A stretch of DNA of 64,000 nt from Methylobacterium mesophilicum SR1.6/6. GTDB lineage: Bacteria > Pseudomonadota > Alphaproteobacteria > Rhizobiales > Beijerinckiaceae. Of the stretch, positions 1-9,182 are shown in pieces. Each line of letters begins with the position of its first letter. Positions within the stretch are counted from its first letter, which is position 1. The stretch lies in assembly GCF_000364445.2 (NCBI RefSeq), contig NZ_CP043538.1, positions 3,987,447 to 4,051,446 on the forward strand, written 5' to 3'. The notes below the pieces were generated by a model. The model made no database searches, was not told the DNA's origin, and worked only from the letters and a program-made list of their open reading frames with translations. Made by a program: the position numbers and the translations under genes.

Positions 1-121
1 GCTCGCCGTACTGGGCGATGGTCGATCCGAAGGGCGGCAACCCGGCGATCACCGCGGCGGCGCAGGGCAGGAGGACCAGCCCCGACAGAGCGAGCAGCGC
101 GATGCGGATCCGGGGGCTCAA
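1..121 (-). CDS. MbhE-like antiporter subunit, N-terminal part only
   Basis: Partial gene cut by the left window edge; about 40 codons are visible. It appears to start at TTG (121-119), sharing bases with the TGA stop of the preceding gene, which implies translational coupling. The visible product is a single hydrophobic helix followed by the short motif LPPFG, as in MbhE-type subunits (equivalent to the extreme C-terminus of MrpA). Its position directly after an MbhD-like gene supports this. The rest of the operon, expected to encode MrpB, C and D homologues, lies outside the window. The function is inferred from context and this one motif. Confidence 0.6.
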   Translation of the reverse strand, partial: MSPRIRIALLALSGLVLLPCAAAVIAGLPPFGSTIAQYGE

Positions 122-369
122 GACTCCTCCTCGGGGGACTGCGTCCGCACCGCCATGAGCGCGACGAGGAAGAGGAGCGGCACCGCCGCGGAGCCGACCG
201 CCAGCTCCGACAGGGCGACGTCGGGCGCCTGAAGGGCGTCGAACAGGATCGTCAGGACGAGCCCGTTCACCGCGATCGCGAAGACCTGTCGGGTGGGGTC
301 GCGTACCAGCACAACCGCGGTGCCGGAGATCGCGGTGAACAGGAACAGCAGCGGCAGGATCACGATCAT
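118..369 (-). CDS. MbhD-like (DUF4040) cation antiporter subunit
   Basis: An 83-residue membrane protein with three hydrophobic stretches and the conserved segment QAPDVALSELAVG, typical of the DUF4040 domain. That domain forms part of the MrpA C-terminus or stands alone as MbhD. It is a likely part of the proton channel of a multisubunit Na+/H+ (Mrp/Mnh) antiporter in the inner membrane. The start ATG at 369 lies 10 nt after the mnhG stop, and the 3' end overlaps the next gene. The conserved glutamate in the ALSE segment is present. Confidence 0.85.
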   Translation of the reverse strand: MIVILPLLFLFTAISGTAVVLVRDPTRQVFAIAVNGLVLTILFDALQAPDVALSELAVGSAAVPLLFLVALMAVRTQSPEEES

Positions 370-379
370 CGGGGTGTCC

Positions 380-664
380 TCATGCCGAGCGGCCCTCGCG
401 CATCAGCACGGCCCGGCCGGACACGTGCGACAGCACCGCCGCCCAGGCGAGGAAGACGACCATCATGACCAGGATCTTGAGCGAACGCCCGGAGATGCCG
501 TCGGCCAGGAAGGCCGCGAGGGTGACGAGGATCGAGGACGCGACATTCAGGAAGGCGAGGGCGTGAAACCGGTCCAGGGCCCGGGGCAAGCGCCATAGGG
601 CCAGGGCGGCGAGCCAAGTCACCGCCACCGCGAGCGCCAGGAGGATGCCGATGACGACGCTCAT
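380..664 (-). CDS. mnhG: Na+/H+ antiporter subunit MnhG/MrpG
   Basis: A 94-residue protein with three transmembrane segments. The MnhG signature region follows the first helix (RLPRALDRFHA), then come a second helix and a third rich in V, F and L. It overlaps mnhF by a few bases (ATG at 664, mnhF stop at 661-663), the usual arrangement of mrp/mnh operons. MrpG is a small accessory subunit needed for assembly of the antiporter complex. Longer upstream starts are excluded because they would run through mnhF. Confidence 0.9.
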   Translation of the reverse strand: MSVVIGILLALAVAVTWLAALALWRLPRALDRFHALAFLNVASSILVTLAAFLADGISGRSLKILVMMVVFLAWAAVLSHVSGRAVLMREGRSA

Positions 665-912
665 ATCCAGCGCTCCAGGAAGACTGCGAGCAGCATCGTG
701 CCCGGCAGGTTGAGCAGGACCAGGGTGAGGGCGAGATCGGTGATCGAAGCCTGATCGGTGGCGAAGGCGAGCAGCGTCAGGATCAGCACCGTGACGCTTC
801 CGGCGAGCTGATAGGCGGCGAAGCGCTGGCCGGGCCGGCCCCGCCACGCCAGCGCCGCCGCGACGGCGAGGGGCGGCAGCAGCGCCAGGATGGCGGCCGT
901 CCAGATATTCAT
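661..912 (-). CDS. mnhF: Na+/H+ antiporter subunit MnhF/MrpF
   Basis: An 83-residue protein with three transmembrane helices; the segment LAGSVTVLILTLLAF and the closing LPGTMLLAVFLERW fit the MnhF/PhaF family. The start ATG at 912 overlaps the mnhE stop (909-911) by an ATGA-type junction, so the two genes are translationally coupled. It is a small subunit of the Mrp/Mnh or Mbh-like cation/proton antiporter. Confidence 0.9.
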   Translation of the reverse strand: MNIWTAAILALLPPLAVAAALAWRGRPGQRFAAYQLAGSVTVLILTLLAFATDQASITDLALTLVLLNLPGTMLLAVFLERWI

Positions 913-1400
913 CGCCCGTCGTCCTTCAGGACGTGCGTCGTCACGGTGCCGTGCGCGCGGTCGAGGGTCAGGACGTAGCTCTCGGGGGCGAGCGAGGCGG
1001 CGAGCAGCCCGACGGCCCGCGCGGCCGGAGCCGTGTCGCCGGAGGGTGTGGCCCAGGTCACTTCGGCCGCGCTCTGCGCGCGTATCGTCCCAACCGCTTC
1101 GCGTCCGAGCACGGCCTTCACCAGGCTCATGCCGATCCGGAGCGTCTGCCGGGGCATGTCGCGGATGGCCGGGCCGAGGGGCCGGAGGGTTTGCCGGCCG
1201 AAATGGAAGCGGGTGCCCCCGCGCCGTCCGACGGCCCACCACCACGCGGTCCCGAGGGTGGCACAGCCGATCGCGGCGAAGCCCTCGTTCAGGCTCACCG
1301 AGCCCGCGAACACGATGTAGGCGAGGGCGAGCGCCGCCCAGATCGCCGCGGCATCGCGCGTCGAACGGTCCCTGATGCCGCTGATCGGTCGTGCTTGCAT
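909..1400 (-). CDS. mnhE: Na+/H+ antiporter subunit MnhE/MrpE
   Basis: A 163-residue protein with hydrophobic N-terminal helices (from about residue 20) and a hydrophilic C-terminal half that contains the ESYVLTLD segment, which in MrpE proteins follows the membrane part. The length fits the family (about 160). It is first gene of the visible operon E-F-G-D(mbhD)-E(mbhE), transcribed leftwards from the 1401-1543 gap shared with the divergent Nudix gene. The ATG at 1400 was chosen because upstream in-frame sequence is non-hydrophobic, arginine-rich and antisense to the Nudix gene. Confidence 0.85.
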   Translation of the reverse strand: MQARPISGIRDRSTRDAAAIWAALALAYIVFAGSVSLNEGFAAIGCATLGTAWWWAVGRRGGTRFHFGRQTLRPLGPAIRDMPRQTLRIGMSLVKAVLGREAVGTIRAQSAAEVTWATPSGDTAPAARAVGLLAASLAPESYVLTLDRAHGTVTTHVLKDDGR

Positions 1401-1543
1401 TGATCCTGACCGGAATGCGCGCCGCGGAAGCGTGGCCATGCGCCTGATTGGACGCAAACGGCGGCGCGCGCGCCGGCGTTCCCGGAACTCGACGACACGG
1501 TTGCGTGTAGGGCTTCGGGAACCCGCTCCATCGGAGACGCGCG

Positions 1544-2113
1544 ATGCCGGCCGAGATCCTCGAGATCCGTTTCGTCCACGAGGGCTGGAGCCGGTTCGGC
1601 GTCGCGCGGGTGCGCTTGGCCGACGGCGCCGTCGTCGAGCGCGAGATCGAGGATCACGGCAATTCGGTGGGCATCCTGCCCTACGATCCCGAGCGCAAGG
1701 TGGCGACGCTGGTGCGTGAGTTGCGAGTCCCGCCGCTCTTCGCTGCCGGCGAACAGGCTCAGCTCGAAGCACCCGCAGGGATCATCGACGACGGCGGTCC
1801 CGAGGCGAATGCCCGCCGGGAGGCGTTGGAAGAAGTCGGCCTGCGCCTGCGCGCGCTCGAATTCGTCGGCGCCGCCTATTCCTGCGCGAGCCTCACCACC
1901 GAGAAGATCCACCTCTACCTCGCACCCTACGGTGCGGCGGACCGCGCCGAGGCCGGCGGCGGAGCCGAGGGCGAGCACGAGAACATCCGGGTCGTCGAGA
2001 TGCCGCTCGCCGAGCTCGCCGGCATGGCCGACCGCGCCGCCATCAGCGACCTGAAGACACTCACCCTCGTCCTGGCGCTGCGCGCCCGCCATCCAGATCT
2101 TTTCGCGCCGTGA
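1544..2113 (+). CDS. NudK-like Nudix hydrolase (GDP-mannose/ADP-sugar type)
   Basis: A 189-residue protein, near the length of E. coli NudK (191). The second half of the Nudix box, REALEEVGL, is canonical. The first half reads AGIIDDGGPEANAR, so the usual first glutamate spacing (G-x5-E) is replaced by the DD..PE pattern seen in NudK-type GDP-mannose pyrophosphatases. It probably hydrolyses a nucleotide sugar to a sugar phosphate and nucleoside monophosphate in the cytoplasm. GGAG at 1532-1535 is a well-spaced ribosome site. Its stop overlaps the start of a 29-codon membrane ORF. Substrate assignment is by family resemblance only. Confidence 0.75.
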   Translation: MPAEILEIRFVHEGWSRFGVARVRLADGAVVEREIEDHGNSVGILPYDPERKVATLVRELRVPPLFAAGEQAQLEAPAGIIDDGGPEANARREALEEVGLRLRALEFVGAAYSCASLTTEKIHLYLAPYGAADRAEAGGGAEGEHENIRVVEMPLAELAGMADRAAISDLKTLTLVLALRARHPDLFAP

Positions 2114-2199
2114 GGATCCGCTCGCGGAGCCTCGCCCAGATCCTGCTGACTGCCCTAACGCTCGTGGCCGTCGCGTGGGTCGCCTTCCACCTGCGCTGA
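2110..2199 (+). CDS. 29-residue single-helix membrane microprotein
   Basis: A very short ORF whose GTG start (2110-2112) overlaps the TGA of the Nudix gene in a GTGA junction, the classic form of translational coupling. The product starts MRIRSRSLAQ (three arginines) and continues as one uninterrupted hydrophobic stretch ending FHLR, so it would be a single-pass inner-membrane peptide with a positive N-terminus. I recognise no family. The coding call rests on the coupled start, the clean stop and the charge/hydrophobicity pattern; conservation was not tested. A spurious ORF remains possible. Confidence 0.45.
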   Translation: MRIRSRSLAQILLTALTLVAVAWVAFHLR

Positions 2200-2310
2200 A
2201 GGGCGGCGACGCCTCGTCATGCCGGGCCGAAACCGCGCGGAAGGGTGGACGCGTCTTGATCGACGGCCGCGCCGGGCCCATCGTCGGGCCAGCAATCGGG
2301 AGACCACCGG

Positions 2311-3480
2311 ATGACGCGCGCCTGCATCGTGGGCTGGGCCCACACGCCCTTCGGCAAGCTCGAGGAGCCGGATGTCGAGGGACTGATCGCCCGGGTCTCC
2401 GGAGAGGCGCTGGCCCATGCCGGCGTCGAGGAGTCCCAGGTCGACGGCATCTACGTCGGCTCGATGAATACCGGCTTCTCCAAGCAGGGCTTCGAGGGCT
2501 CGCTGGTGGCGGTGAACCGTCCGGGCCTCGCCCACGCGCCGGCGACCCATCTGGAGAACGCCTGCGCCACCGGCTCGGCCGCGCTCTACGCGGCCCTCGA
2601 TTTCGTCGATAGCGGACGCGGCGGCGTCGCGCTGGTGATCGGCGCCGAGAAGATGACAGCCAAGACCGTGGCCGAGACCGGCGACATCCTGCTGGGCGCC
2701 TCCTACCGGAAGGAGGAGGCCGACATCGAGGGCGGGTTCGCGGGCGTGTTCGGGCGGATCGCGGCGGGCTACTTCCAGCGCTACGGCGACCGCAGCGAGG
2801 AGCTGGCCCGCATCGCCGCCAAGAACCACCGCAACGGCGTCGGCAACCCCTACGCGCAGCTGCGCAAGGATCTCGGCTTCGATTTCTGCAACCGGATCTC
2901 GGAGAAGAATCCCTACGTGGCGGCGCCCCTGCGGCGCACCGACTGCTCGCTGATCTCGGACGGTGCCGCGGCTCTGGTGGTGGCGGATGCGGAGATCGCC
3001 GAGGGTCTGGAACGGGCGATCGGTTTCCGCGCCCGGTCGCATGTCAACGACATCCTGCCCCTGTCTCGTCGCGACCCGGCGGAGTTCAAGGGTGCGCGGA
3101 TGGCCTGGGACAAGGCGCGGGCGCAGGCCGGGATCGGCAACGACGACCTCTCGTTCGTGGAGACGCACGACTGCTTCACCATCGCGGAGTTGATCGAGTA
3201 CGAGGCGATGGGATTGGCCGCGCCGGGCGAGGGGTACCGCGTGGTCCGTGAGGGTCTTGCCGAGAAGGGCGGCCGGCTGCCGATCAACCCGTCCGGCGGA
3301 CTCAAGGCCAAAGGCCATCCGGTGGGCGCCACCGGCGTGTCGATGCACGTCATGGCCTGCCTGCAGCTCATGGGCGAGGCCGGCGAGATGCAGGTGCCGG
3401 GCGCGGAGCTCGCCGGGATCTTCAACATGGGCGGGGCGGCGGTAACGAATTACGTTTCGATCTTGGAGCGGCGGCGCTGA
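2311..3480 (+). CDS. SCP2-type thiolase / acetyl-CoA acetyltransferase family protein
   Basis: A 389-residue thiolase-fold protein. The nucleophilic cysteine is Cys85 in ENACATGS and the catalytic histidine is His336 in GHPVGATG. The second cysteine is not in a C-terminal CxG motif but at Cys288 within HDCF, the hallmark of sterol-carrier-protein-2 type thiolases. The expected chemistry is acyl-CoA thiolysis or Claisen condensation in the cytoplasm; the chain-length and substrate are unknown. No other beta-oxidation gene adjoins it, so context does not narrow the role. The gene ends convergently with metY, with a repeat element between. Confidence 0.85.
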   Translation: MTRACIVGWAHTPFGKLEEPDVEGLIARVSGEALAHAGVEESQVDGIYVGSMNTGFSKQGFEGSLVAVNRPGLAHAPATHLENACATGSAALYAALDFVDSGRGGVALVIGAEKMTAKTVAETGDILLGASYRKEEADIEGGFAGVFGRIAAGYFQRYGDRSEELARIAAKNHRNGVGNPYAQLRKDLGFDFCNRISEKNPYVAAPLRRTDCSLISDGAAALVVADAEIAEGLERAIGFRARSHVNDILPLSRRDPAEFKGARMAWDKARAQAGIGNDDLSFVETHDCFTIAELIEYEAMGLAAPGEGYRVVREGLAEKGGRLPINPSGGLKAKGHPVGATGVSMHVMACLQLMGEAGEMQVPGAELAGIFNMGGAAVTNYVSILERRR

Positions 3481-3574
3481 GCGGAGGCTCAGCTCTCTCG
3501 AAGGATCGGGATTGACGAAGTCCCTCCCGCATGCGGCAGCGGATGGGACCTGGAATGCGAGGTCTGATCGTCGC

Positions 3575-3665
3575 CGTCTTTGCGAGCGCAGCGAAGAAAT
3601 CCAGTCAGCGCAACGACGATCAGCCGCGCGCTTCCCTGGATCGCTTCGCTGCGCGCGCGATGACG
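3575..3665. repeat. Palindromic repeat, family A, copy 1
   Basis: Imperfect inverted repeat. The left arm (about 3575-3604) contains GCGAGCGCAGCGAAG and the right arm (about 3634-3665) contains GCTTCGCTGCGCGCGCGATGA. It lies between the convergent thiolase and metY genes. The same core, GAGCG-AGCGAAG opposed to CTTCGCT-CGCTC, recurs in four more convergent gaps of this window, so it is a dispersed family of REP/BIME-like elements. Confidence 0.75.
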
Positions 3666-3693
3666 GATGAGGGTAGGGGACCGAGCGCCTCGC

Positions 3694-4986
3694 TCAGCCC
3701 AGCCGGTCCAGCGCCTGCTCGAGATCGGCGATCAGGTCGGCCTCGTTCTCCAACCCGATCGACAGCCGGACCGTCTCCGGCCCCACCTGCGCGGCGGCCT
3801 TCTCGTGCTCCGGCAGCTGCCGGTGTGTGGTCGAGGACGGGTGGATCGCCAGCGACTTGATCTCGCCGATGTTCACCAGATGCGAGATCAGCTCGAGCCC
3901 GGCGATGAATTGCAGCGCCGCCGGCTCGCCGCCCTTCAGCGCGAAGGTAAAGATCGAGCCCGGCCCCTCGGGCGTGTAGCGGCGGGCGAGGTCCTCCCCG
4001 GGTTGGCCCGGCAGCATCGGATAGCTCACCCAGGCCACCGCAGGGTGTTGCTTCAGGAAGGCCGCCACCGCGCGGGCGTTGGCGCAATGCCGCTCCATGC
4101 GCAGGGGCAGGGTCTCGACGCCCATGAGCGTGAGGAACGCGTTCATCGGCGACAGGCCGGGCCCCAGGTCGCGCAGGCCGAAAAACCGGCACGCCGCCGC
4201 GAAGGGTGTCTCCGGGAAGGCCTCGGTGAGCACCAGCCCGTCGTAATCCGGCCAGGGCTCGGTGATCAGGTTGTAGCCGCCGGCCTGCGCCCAGTCGAAC
4301 CGGCCGGCGTCGCAGATCACGCCGCCGATGGTCTGGCCGGAGCCGCTGAGGAACTTCGAGGTGGAGTGCCAGACGATGTCGGCGCCGTGCTCGATCGGTC
4401 GGATCAGGGCCGGCGAGGCCAGGGTGTTGTCCACGACGAGCGGCAGATTGTGGCGGCGGGCCACGGCGGCGATCCCGTCGAGATCCACCACCGACGCGCA
4501 GGGATTCACGATCGATTCGCAGAAGATGGCCCGGCAGTCCGGGGTGATGGCCGCCTCGAAATCCTCCGGGGCCATCCCGCGCGCGAAGCGGGGCTTCAGG
4601 TCGTAGCGCCCGTCGAGGCGGCGCATCAGGCCGAGCGACCCGCCGAACAGGCGGGGGGACGCGACATAGGCGTCGCCGCTCTTCAGCAGCGTCATCAGAA
4701 CCAACTGCATGGCGGACTGTCCGGAGGATACCGCCACGCCCGCCTTCGCGCCCTCCAGGTCGGCGACCCGGCGCTCCAGCGCGGCGACCGTCGGGTTCGA
4801 TCCGCGGGAGTACGAGAAGCCGGTCCGGCGGCCGGCGAAGATGTCCGCCGCCTGCTCGGTCGAGTCGAAGACGAAACCGTTGGTGAAGTAGATCGGCTGG
4901 ACCCGCGCCCCCGTGGCGGGATCCGGCGCCGCGCCGGCGTGGATCGCCCGGGTCGCGAAGCGGTGCTGTCGGTTCTGGTCCGTCAT
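3694..4986 (-). CDS. metY: O-acetylhomoserine sulfhydrylase (aminocarboxypropyltransferase)
   Basis: A 430-residue member of the Cys/Met-metabolism PLP family. The PLP-binding lysine is in STSKFLSGSGQT. The N-terminal part has the substrate/PLP residues of the SSGQSAMQ and YSRGSNPT segments, and the C-terminal HPSSTTHRQL is typical of MetY rather than MetB/MetC. It condenses O-acetylhomoserine with sulfide to homocysteine (methionine synthesis by direct sulfhydrylation). ATG 4986 gives MTDQNRQH, matching the usual family length; sequence upstream is arginine-rich and unlike the family. It follows the response-regulator gene by 58 nt, possibly in one transcript, and pairs functionally with ahcY at 56617. 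Confidence 0.9.
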   Translation of the reverse strand: MTDQNRQHRFATRAIHAGAAPDPATGARVQPIYFTNGFVFDSTEQAADIFAGRRTGFSYSRGSNPTVAALERRVADLEGAKAGVAVSSGQSAMQLVLMTLLKSGDAYVASPRLFGGSLGLMRRLDGRYDLKPRFARGMAPEDFEAAITPDCRAIFCESIVNPCASVVDLDGIAAVARRHNLPLVVDNTLASPALIRPIEHGADIVWHSTSKFLSGSGQTIGGVICDAGRFDWAQAGGYNLITEPWPDYDGLVLTEAFPETPFAAACRFFGLRDLGPGLSPMNAFLTLMGVETLPLRMERHCANARAVAAFLKQHPAVAWVSYPMLPGQPGEDLARRYTPEGPGSIFTFALKGGEPAALQFIAGLELISHLVNIGEIKSLAIHPSSTTHRQLPEHEKAAAQVGPETVRLSIGLENEADLIADLEQALDRLG

Positions 4987-5044
4987 GGCTCTCGGTCGGG
5001 TGTTCGACGCCCGGACCGGGGTGAGCCCGAGCGGAGTGCCGGCG

Positions 5045-5431
5045 TCAAGCCGCGCGGCGGACGAAGGCCTGAAGGGTGCGGACCAGCGTCGTCGGCTCAT
5101 AGGGCTTCGGGATGAACCGCGCCCCCTCCGGCATGTCGTTCGGGCCGGGGGTGCCCATGCCGGACACCACCAGCACCGGGATCGACGGCCAGCGATGCGC
5201 CACGAGCCGGGCCAGCGCGAAGCCGTCCATTGAGCCCTGCGGCATGTCGACGTCGGTCATCAGGACGCCGACGTCGTCGCGGTTCTCCAGCACCTTCAGC
5301 GCCTTGTCGGCGTGGGTTGCCTCCACCACCGTGAAGCCGGCATCCGCCAGGGTGTCCGACGCCTCCATCAGCAGGAGGCCGTCATCTTCCACCAGCAGCA
5401 CGACGGGATGGTCGGATGGGCTCTCTGACAT
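5045..5431 (-). CDS. Single-domain response regulator (CheY-like)
   Basis: A 128-residue receiver domain with no output domain. The acidic pair is in LLVEDDGLLL, the phospho-acceptor aspartate in LMTDVDMP, the switch Thr/Ser region at VVSGMG and the invariant lysine in PKPYEP. It probably acts by phosphotransfer or protein-protein contact. No cognate kinase adjoins it. It lies between an alpha/beta hydrolase gene and metY on the same strand. The start at 5431 (MSESPSD) was preferred over an ATG 24 nt upstream because the receiver fold begins just after it; both are possible. Confidence 0.85.
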   Translation of the reverse strand: MSESPSDHPVVLLVEDDGLLLMEASDTLADAGFTVVEATHADKALKVLENRDDVGVLMTDVDMPQGSMDGFALARLVAHRWPSIPVLVVSGMGTPGPNDMPEGARFIPKPYEPTTLVRTLQAFVRRAA

Positions 5432-5517
5432 CAGACCTGCGAGGTTGGATCTCAATTCCGGAGCCCGCGCCCTATTCCTCCGGGGCTCCCCGCGTCAAGG
5501 CGCGGGGCCCGGCTGCG

Positions 5518-6174
5518 TCAGGCTGCCTCTTCGCGCTTGCCGAGGCGCTTGTCGAGGTACGTGTCCACCGTCTGGGTCAGTTCCTCGACCTTGCCGTCGA
5601 AGAAGTGGTTCGCCCCCTCGACCATCTGATGCTCGATGATGACGCCCTTCTGCGTCTTCACCTTCTCGATCACCGGCATGACCTCGCGGGCGGGCGCGAC
5701 TCGGTCCTCGGAGCCGTGCACGAACAGGCCGGAGGAGGGGCACGGGGCCAGGAAGGTGAAGTCGTAGCGATTCGCCATGGCGGCGATGGAGATGAAGCCC
5801 TCGATCTCGGGACGGCGCATCAGGAGCTGCATGCCGATCCACGAACCGAAGGAGACGCCCGCGATCCAGCAGGACTTCGCCTCCGGATTGACCGACTGCA
5901 CCCAGTCGAGCGCCGCGGCGGCGTCGGACAACTCGCCCGAGCCGTGGTCGAACGACCCCTGGCTGCGCCCGACCCCGCGGAAATTGAAGCGCAGGGCTGC
6001 AAAGCCGCGATTGGCGAAGGTGTAAAAAAGATTGTACACGATTTGATTGTTCATCGTGCCCCCGAATTGCGGGTGGGGGTGCAGGATGATGGCGATCGGC
6101 GCGCCGCGCTTCTTGGGGGCTTGGTAACGGCCTTCCAGGCGGCCGGCCGGGCCGGTGAAGATGACTTCGGGCAT
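5518..6174 (-). CDS. Alpha/beta hydrolase, divergent from the suf operon
   Basis: A 218-residue compact alpha/beta hydrolase. The HPHPQFGG segment forms the oxyanion region, the nucleophile elbow is GVSFGS, the acid is in HGSEDRV and the histidine is in GANHFF. It resembles the DUF-like small hydrolases often seen beside isc/suf genes in alphaproteobacteria, but the substrate is unknown. Its start lies 93 nt from two tandem Irr-like boxes (6267-6300) that sit between it and the cysteine desulfurase gene, so it may share iron control with the suf operon. An arginine-rich upstream extension to about 6264 was rejected because it would run into the operator region. Confidence 0.8.
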   Translation of the reverse strand: MPEVIFTGPAGRLEGRYQAPKKRGAPIAIILHPHPQFGGTMNNQIVYNLFYTFANRGFAALRFNFRGVGRSQGSFDHGSGELSDAAAALDWVQSVNPEAKSCWIAGVSFGSWIGMQLLMRRPEIEGFISIAAMANRYDFTFLAPCPSSGLFVHGSEDRVAPAREVMPVIEKVKTQKGVIIEHQMVEGANHFFDGKVEELTQTVDTYLDKRLGKREEAA

Positions 6175-6266
6175 CGCTCGTCTCTCACTCCGGAGTTCGT
6201 CCGCCGGACGATCGATACGGCGGCGCAGCAGCCTTGACTCGTCGCGCCCGCACCATAAAAGCACTC

Positions 6267-6300
6267 TTAGAACAGTTCTAGGCGATTAGAACTGTTCTAA
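6267..6300. promoter_or_regulatory. Two tandem Irr-type (ICE) operator boxes
   Basis: TTAGAACAGTTCTAG (6267-6281) and TTAGAACTGTTCTAA (6286-6300) both match the iron-control element core TTAGAA-N3-TTCTAA that is bound by the Fur-family regulator Irr in rhizobia and relatives. Their centres are 19 bp apart, close to two helical turns, and the second copy is a perfect palindrome. They lie in the divergent gap between the alpha/beta hydrolase and the first suf gene. That Irr is the regulator is inference from the motif. Confidence 0.75.
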
Positions 6301-6447
6301 AGAAGGCGGCCGATACGTCTCGTTGGCTGCCGCGCCGGCCGCGCCCGGTCGGCGGGATCTCATTCTCTCGGCGCGCCTTAGCACGGCGAGCCGGTGCGCG
6401 GGCAAGGAATTGTGACGCGCCGCAGCAAAGGGCTTAACGGAACGCGG

Positions 6448-7617
6448 ATGAGCCGGGCACGCGCCTACCTCGACTACAATGCGACTGCGCCGGTCCGGCC
6501 GGCTGTCGCCGAGGCAGTGGCGCGCGCCCTGATGCTCCCCGGCAATCCGTCCTCGATCCATCAGGAGGGTCGCGCCGCCCGGGCCGCGCTGGAGGCCGCC
6601 CGCAGCGACGTCGCGGCCCTCGTCACCGCGCGGCCGGAGCAGGTGGTCTTCACCAGCGGCGGGACCGAGGCGGCGAACGCGGCCCTGTCCGGGGCCTTGC
6701 GCCGCCGCGGCGTGCCGGTTCCGACGCGGCTGCTTCACGCGGCGACGGAGCACCCGTGCGTCGCGTCCGGCCACCGGTTCCCCGAAGCGGCCGTCGAGGA
6801 AGTGCCGGTCACCGCCGACGGTGTGATCGACCTCGGCGCCCTGGAGGCGCGTCTTGCCGCCCTGGCCCACGAGACCCTGCTTGTCTCCGTGCACGCCGCC
6901 AACAACGAGACCGGCGCGGTCCAGCCGCTGGCGCAGATCGGGGCCTTGGCGCGGTCGCACGGGCGGACGCTCGTCCACAGCGATGCGGTCCAGGCAGCCG
7001 GCAAGATCCCCCTCGACATGGCTGCGCTCGGCCTCGACGCGCTCACCCTGTCGGGCCACAAGTTCGCGGCGCCGAAGGGCGTCGGCGCACTGGTGCTCGC
7101 GGAGGGCGTCGCGCTGGAGAGCGCCTTCCTGCGCGGCGGCGGCCAGGAGCGCCGGCAGCGCTGCGGCACGGAGTGCCTGCCGGCGATCGTCGGGATGGGC
7201 GAGGCCGCGCGGATCGCCCGCGAGGCCCTCGGGCAGGAGGCCGCGCGCCTGTCGGACCTGCGCGACCGGATCGAGGCCGGCGTGCGGGCGCTCGCGCCCG
7301 ACGCGGTGGTGTTCGCCGCCGGGGCGCCGCGCCTGCCCAACACCCTGAGCTTCTCGGTCCCGGGCCTCGACGCGCCCGCGGCCCTGATCGCCCTCGACCT
7401 CGCCGGCGTGGCGGTGTCGTCGGGCTCGGCCTGCTCGTCGGGCAAGGTCGCGCGCTCGGCGACGCTGGCCGCCATGGGCGTGGATGCGGATCTCGCCGGG
7501 GGGGCGCTGCGCGTCAGCCTCGGCTGGAACACGGTGGACGAGGAGGTGGCATGCTTCCTCGACGCCTTCGAACGGGCCTTGCAGCCCCTATATAGACGGC
7601 GAGGACAGGCGGCCTGA
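6448..7617 (+). CDS. Cysteine desulfurase (NifS/IscS class), first gene of the suf operon
   Basis: A 389-residue class-I cysteine desulfurase. The PLP lysine is Lys205 in SGHKFAAPKG and the catalytic cysteine is Cys329 in SSGSACSSGK. Other family marks are YLDYNATAP at the N-terminus, the GNPSSIH loop and NNETGA. It removes sulfur from L-cysteine as a persulfide for Fe-S cluster assembly. ATG 6448 was chosen because the family starts within a few residues of YLDYNATAP; a GTG 54 nt upstream in frame is possible but unlikely. It is the first gene of the operon behind the Irr-like boxes, 69 nt before sufB. The operon also carries a class-II enzyme, sufS. Confidence 0.9.
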   Translation: MSRARAYLDYNATAPVRPAVAEAVARALMLPGNPSSIHQEGRAARAALEAARSDVAALVTARPEQVVFTSGGTEAANAALSGALRRRGVPVPTRLLHAATEHPCVASGHRFPEAAVEEVPVTADGVIDLGALEARLAALAHETLLVSVHAANNETGAVQPLAQIGALARSHGRTLVHSDAVQAAGKIPLDMAALGLDALTLSGHKFAAPKGVGALVLAEGVALESAFLRGGGQERRQRCGTECLPAIVGMGEAARIAREALGQEAARLSDLRDRIEAGVRALAPDAVVFAAGAPRLPNTLSFSVPGLDAPAALIALDLAGVAVSSGSACSSGKVARSATLAAMGVDADLAGGALRVSLGWNTVDEEVACFLDAFERALQPLYRRRGQAA

Positions 7618-7686
7618 GCGCCGCAGCCCCCGCTTTCCGACAGACGCTTCCCGGTCCTTGACGCCGGAGATGCCTAGGAGACGCTG

Positions 7687-9156
<1,470 letters not shown>

Positions 9157-9182
9157 GGGCCCTCGGCGGGTGTGTGCATCTT

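Noticed and set aside
4987..5044. A possible SAM riboswitch before metY
   Set aside because: The space is only 58 nt and lacks the conserved SAM-II or SAM-I core. There is only a simple hairpin (about 4993-5018).
5488..5507. Hairpin CCCCGCG/CGCGGGG between the response regulator and the hydrolase
   Set aside because: The perfect 7-bp stem has no T-run on either strand and lies in the 86-nt gap between two same-strand genes. It could be a small repeat, but I cannot support terminator status.
6274..6296. Two GTTC motifs in the suf operator region, as in the alphaproteobacterial LexA box
   Set aside because: The LexA box is a direct repeat GTTC-N7-GTTC. The spacing here is 15 nt, and the Irr-type palindromes explain all the symmetry.
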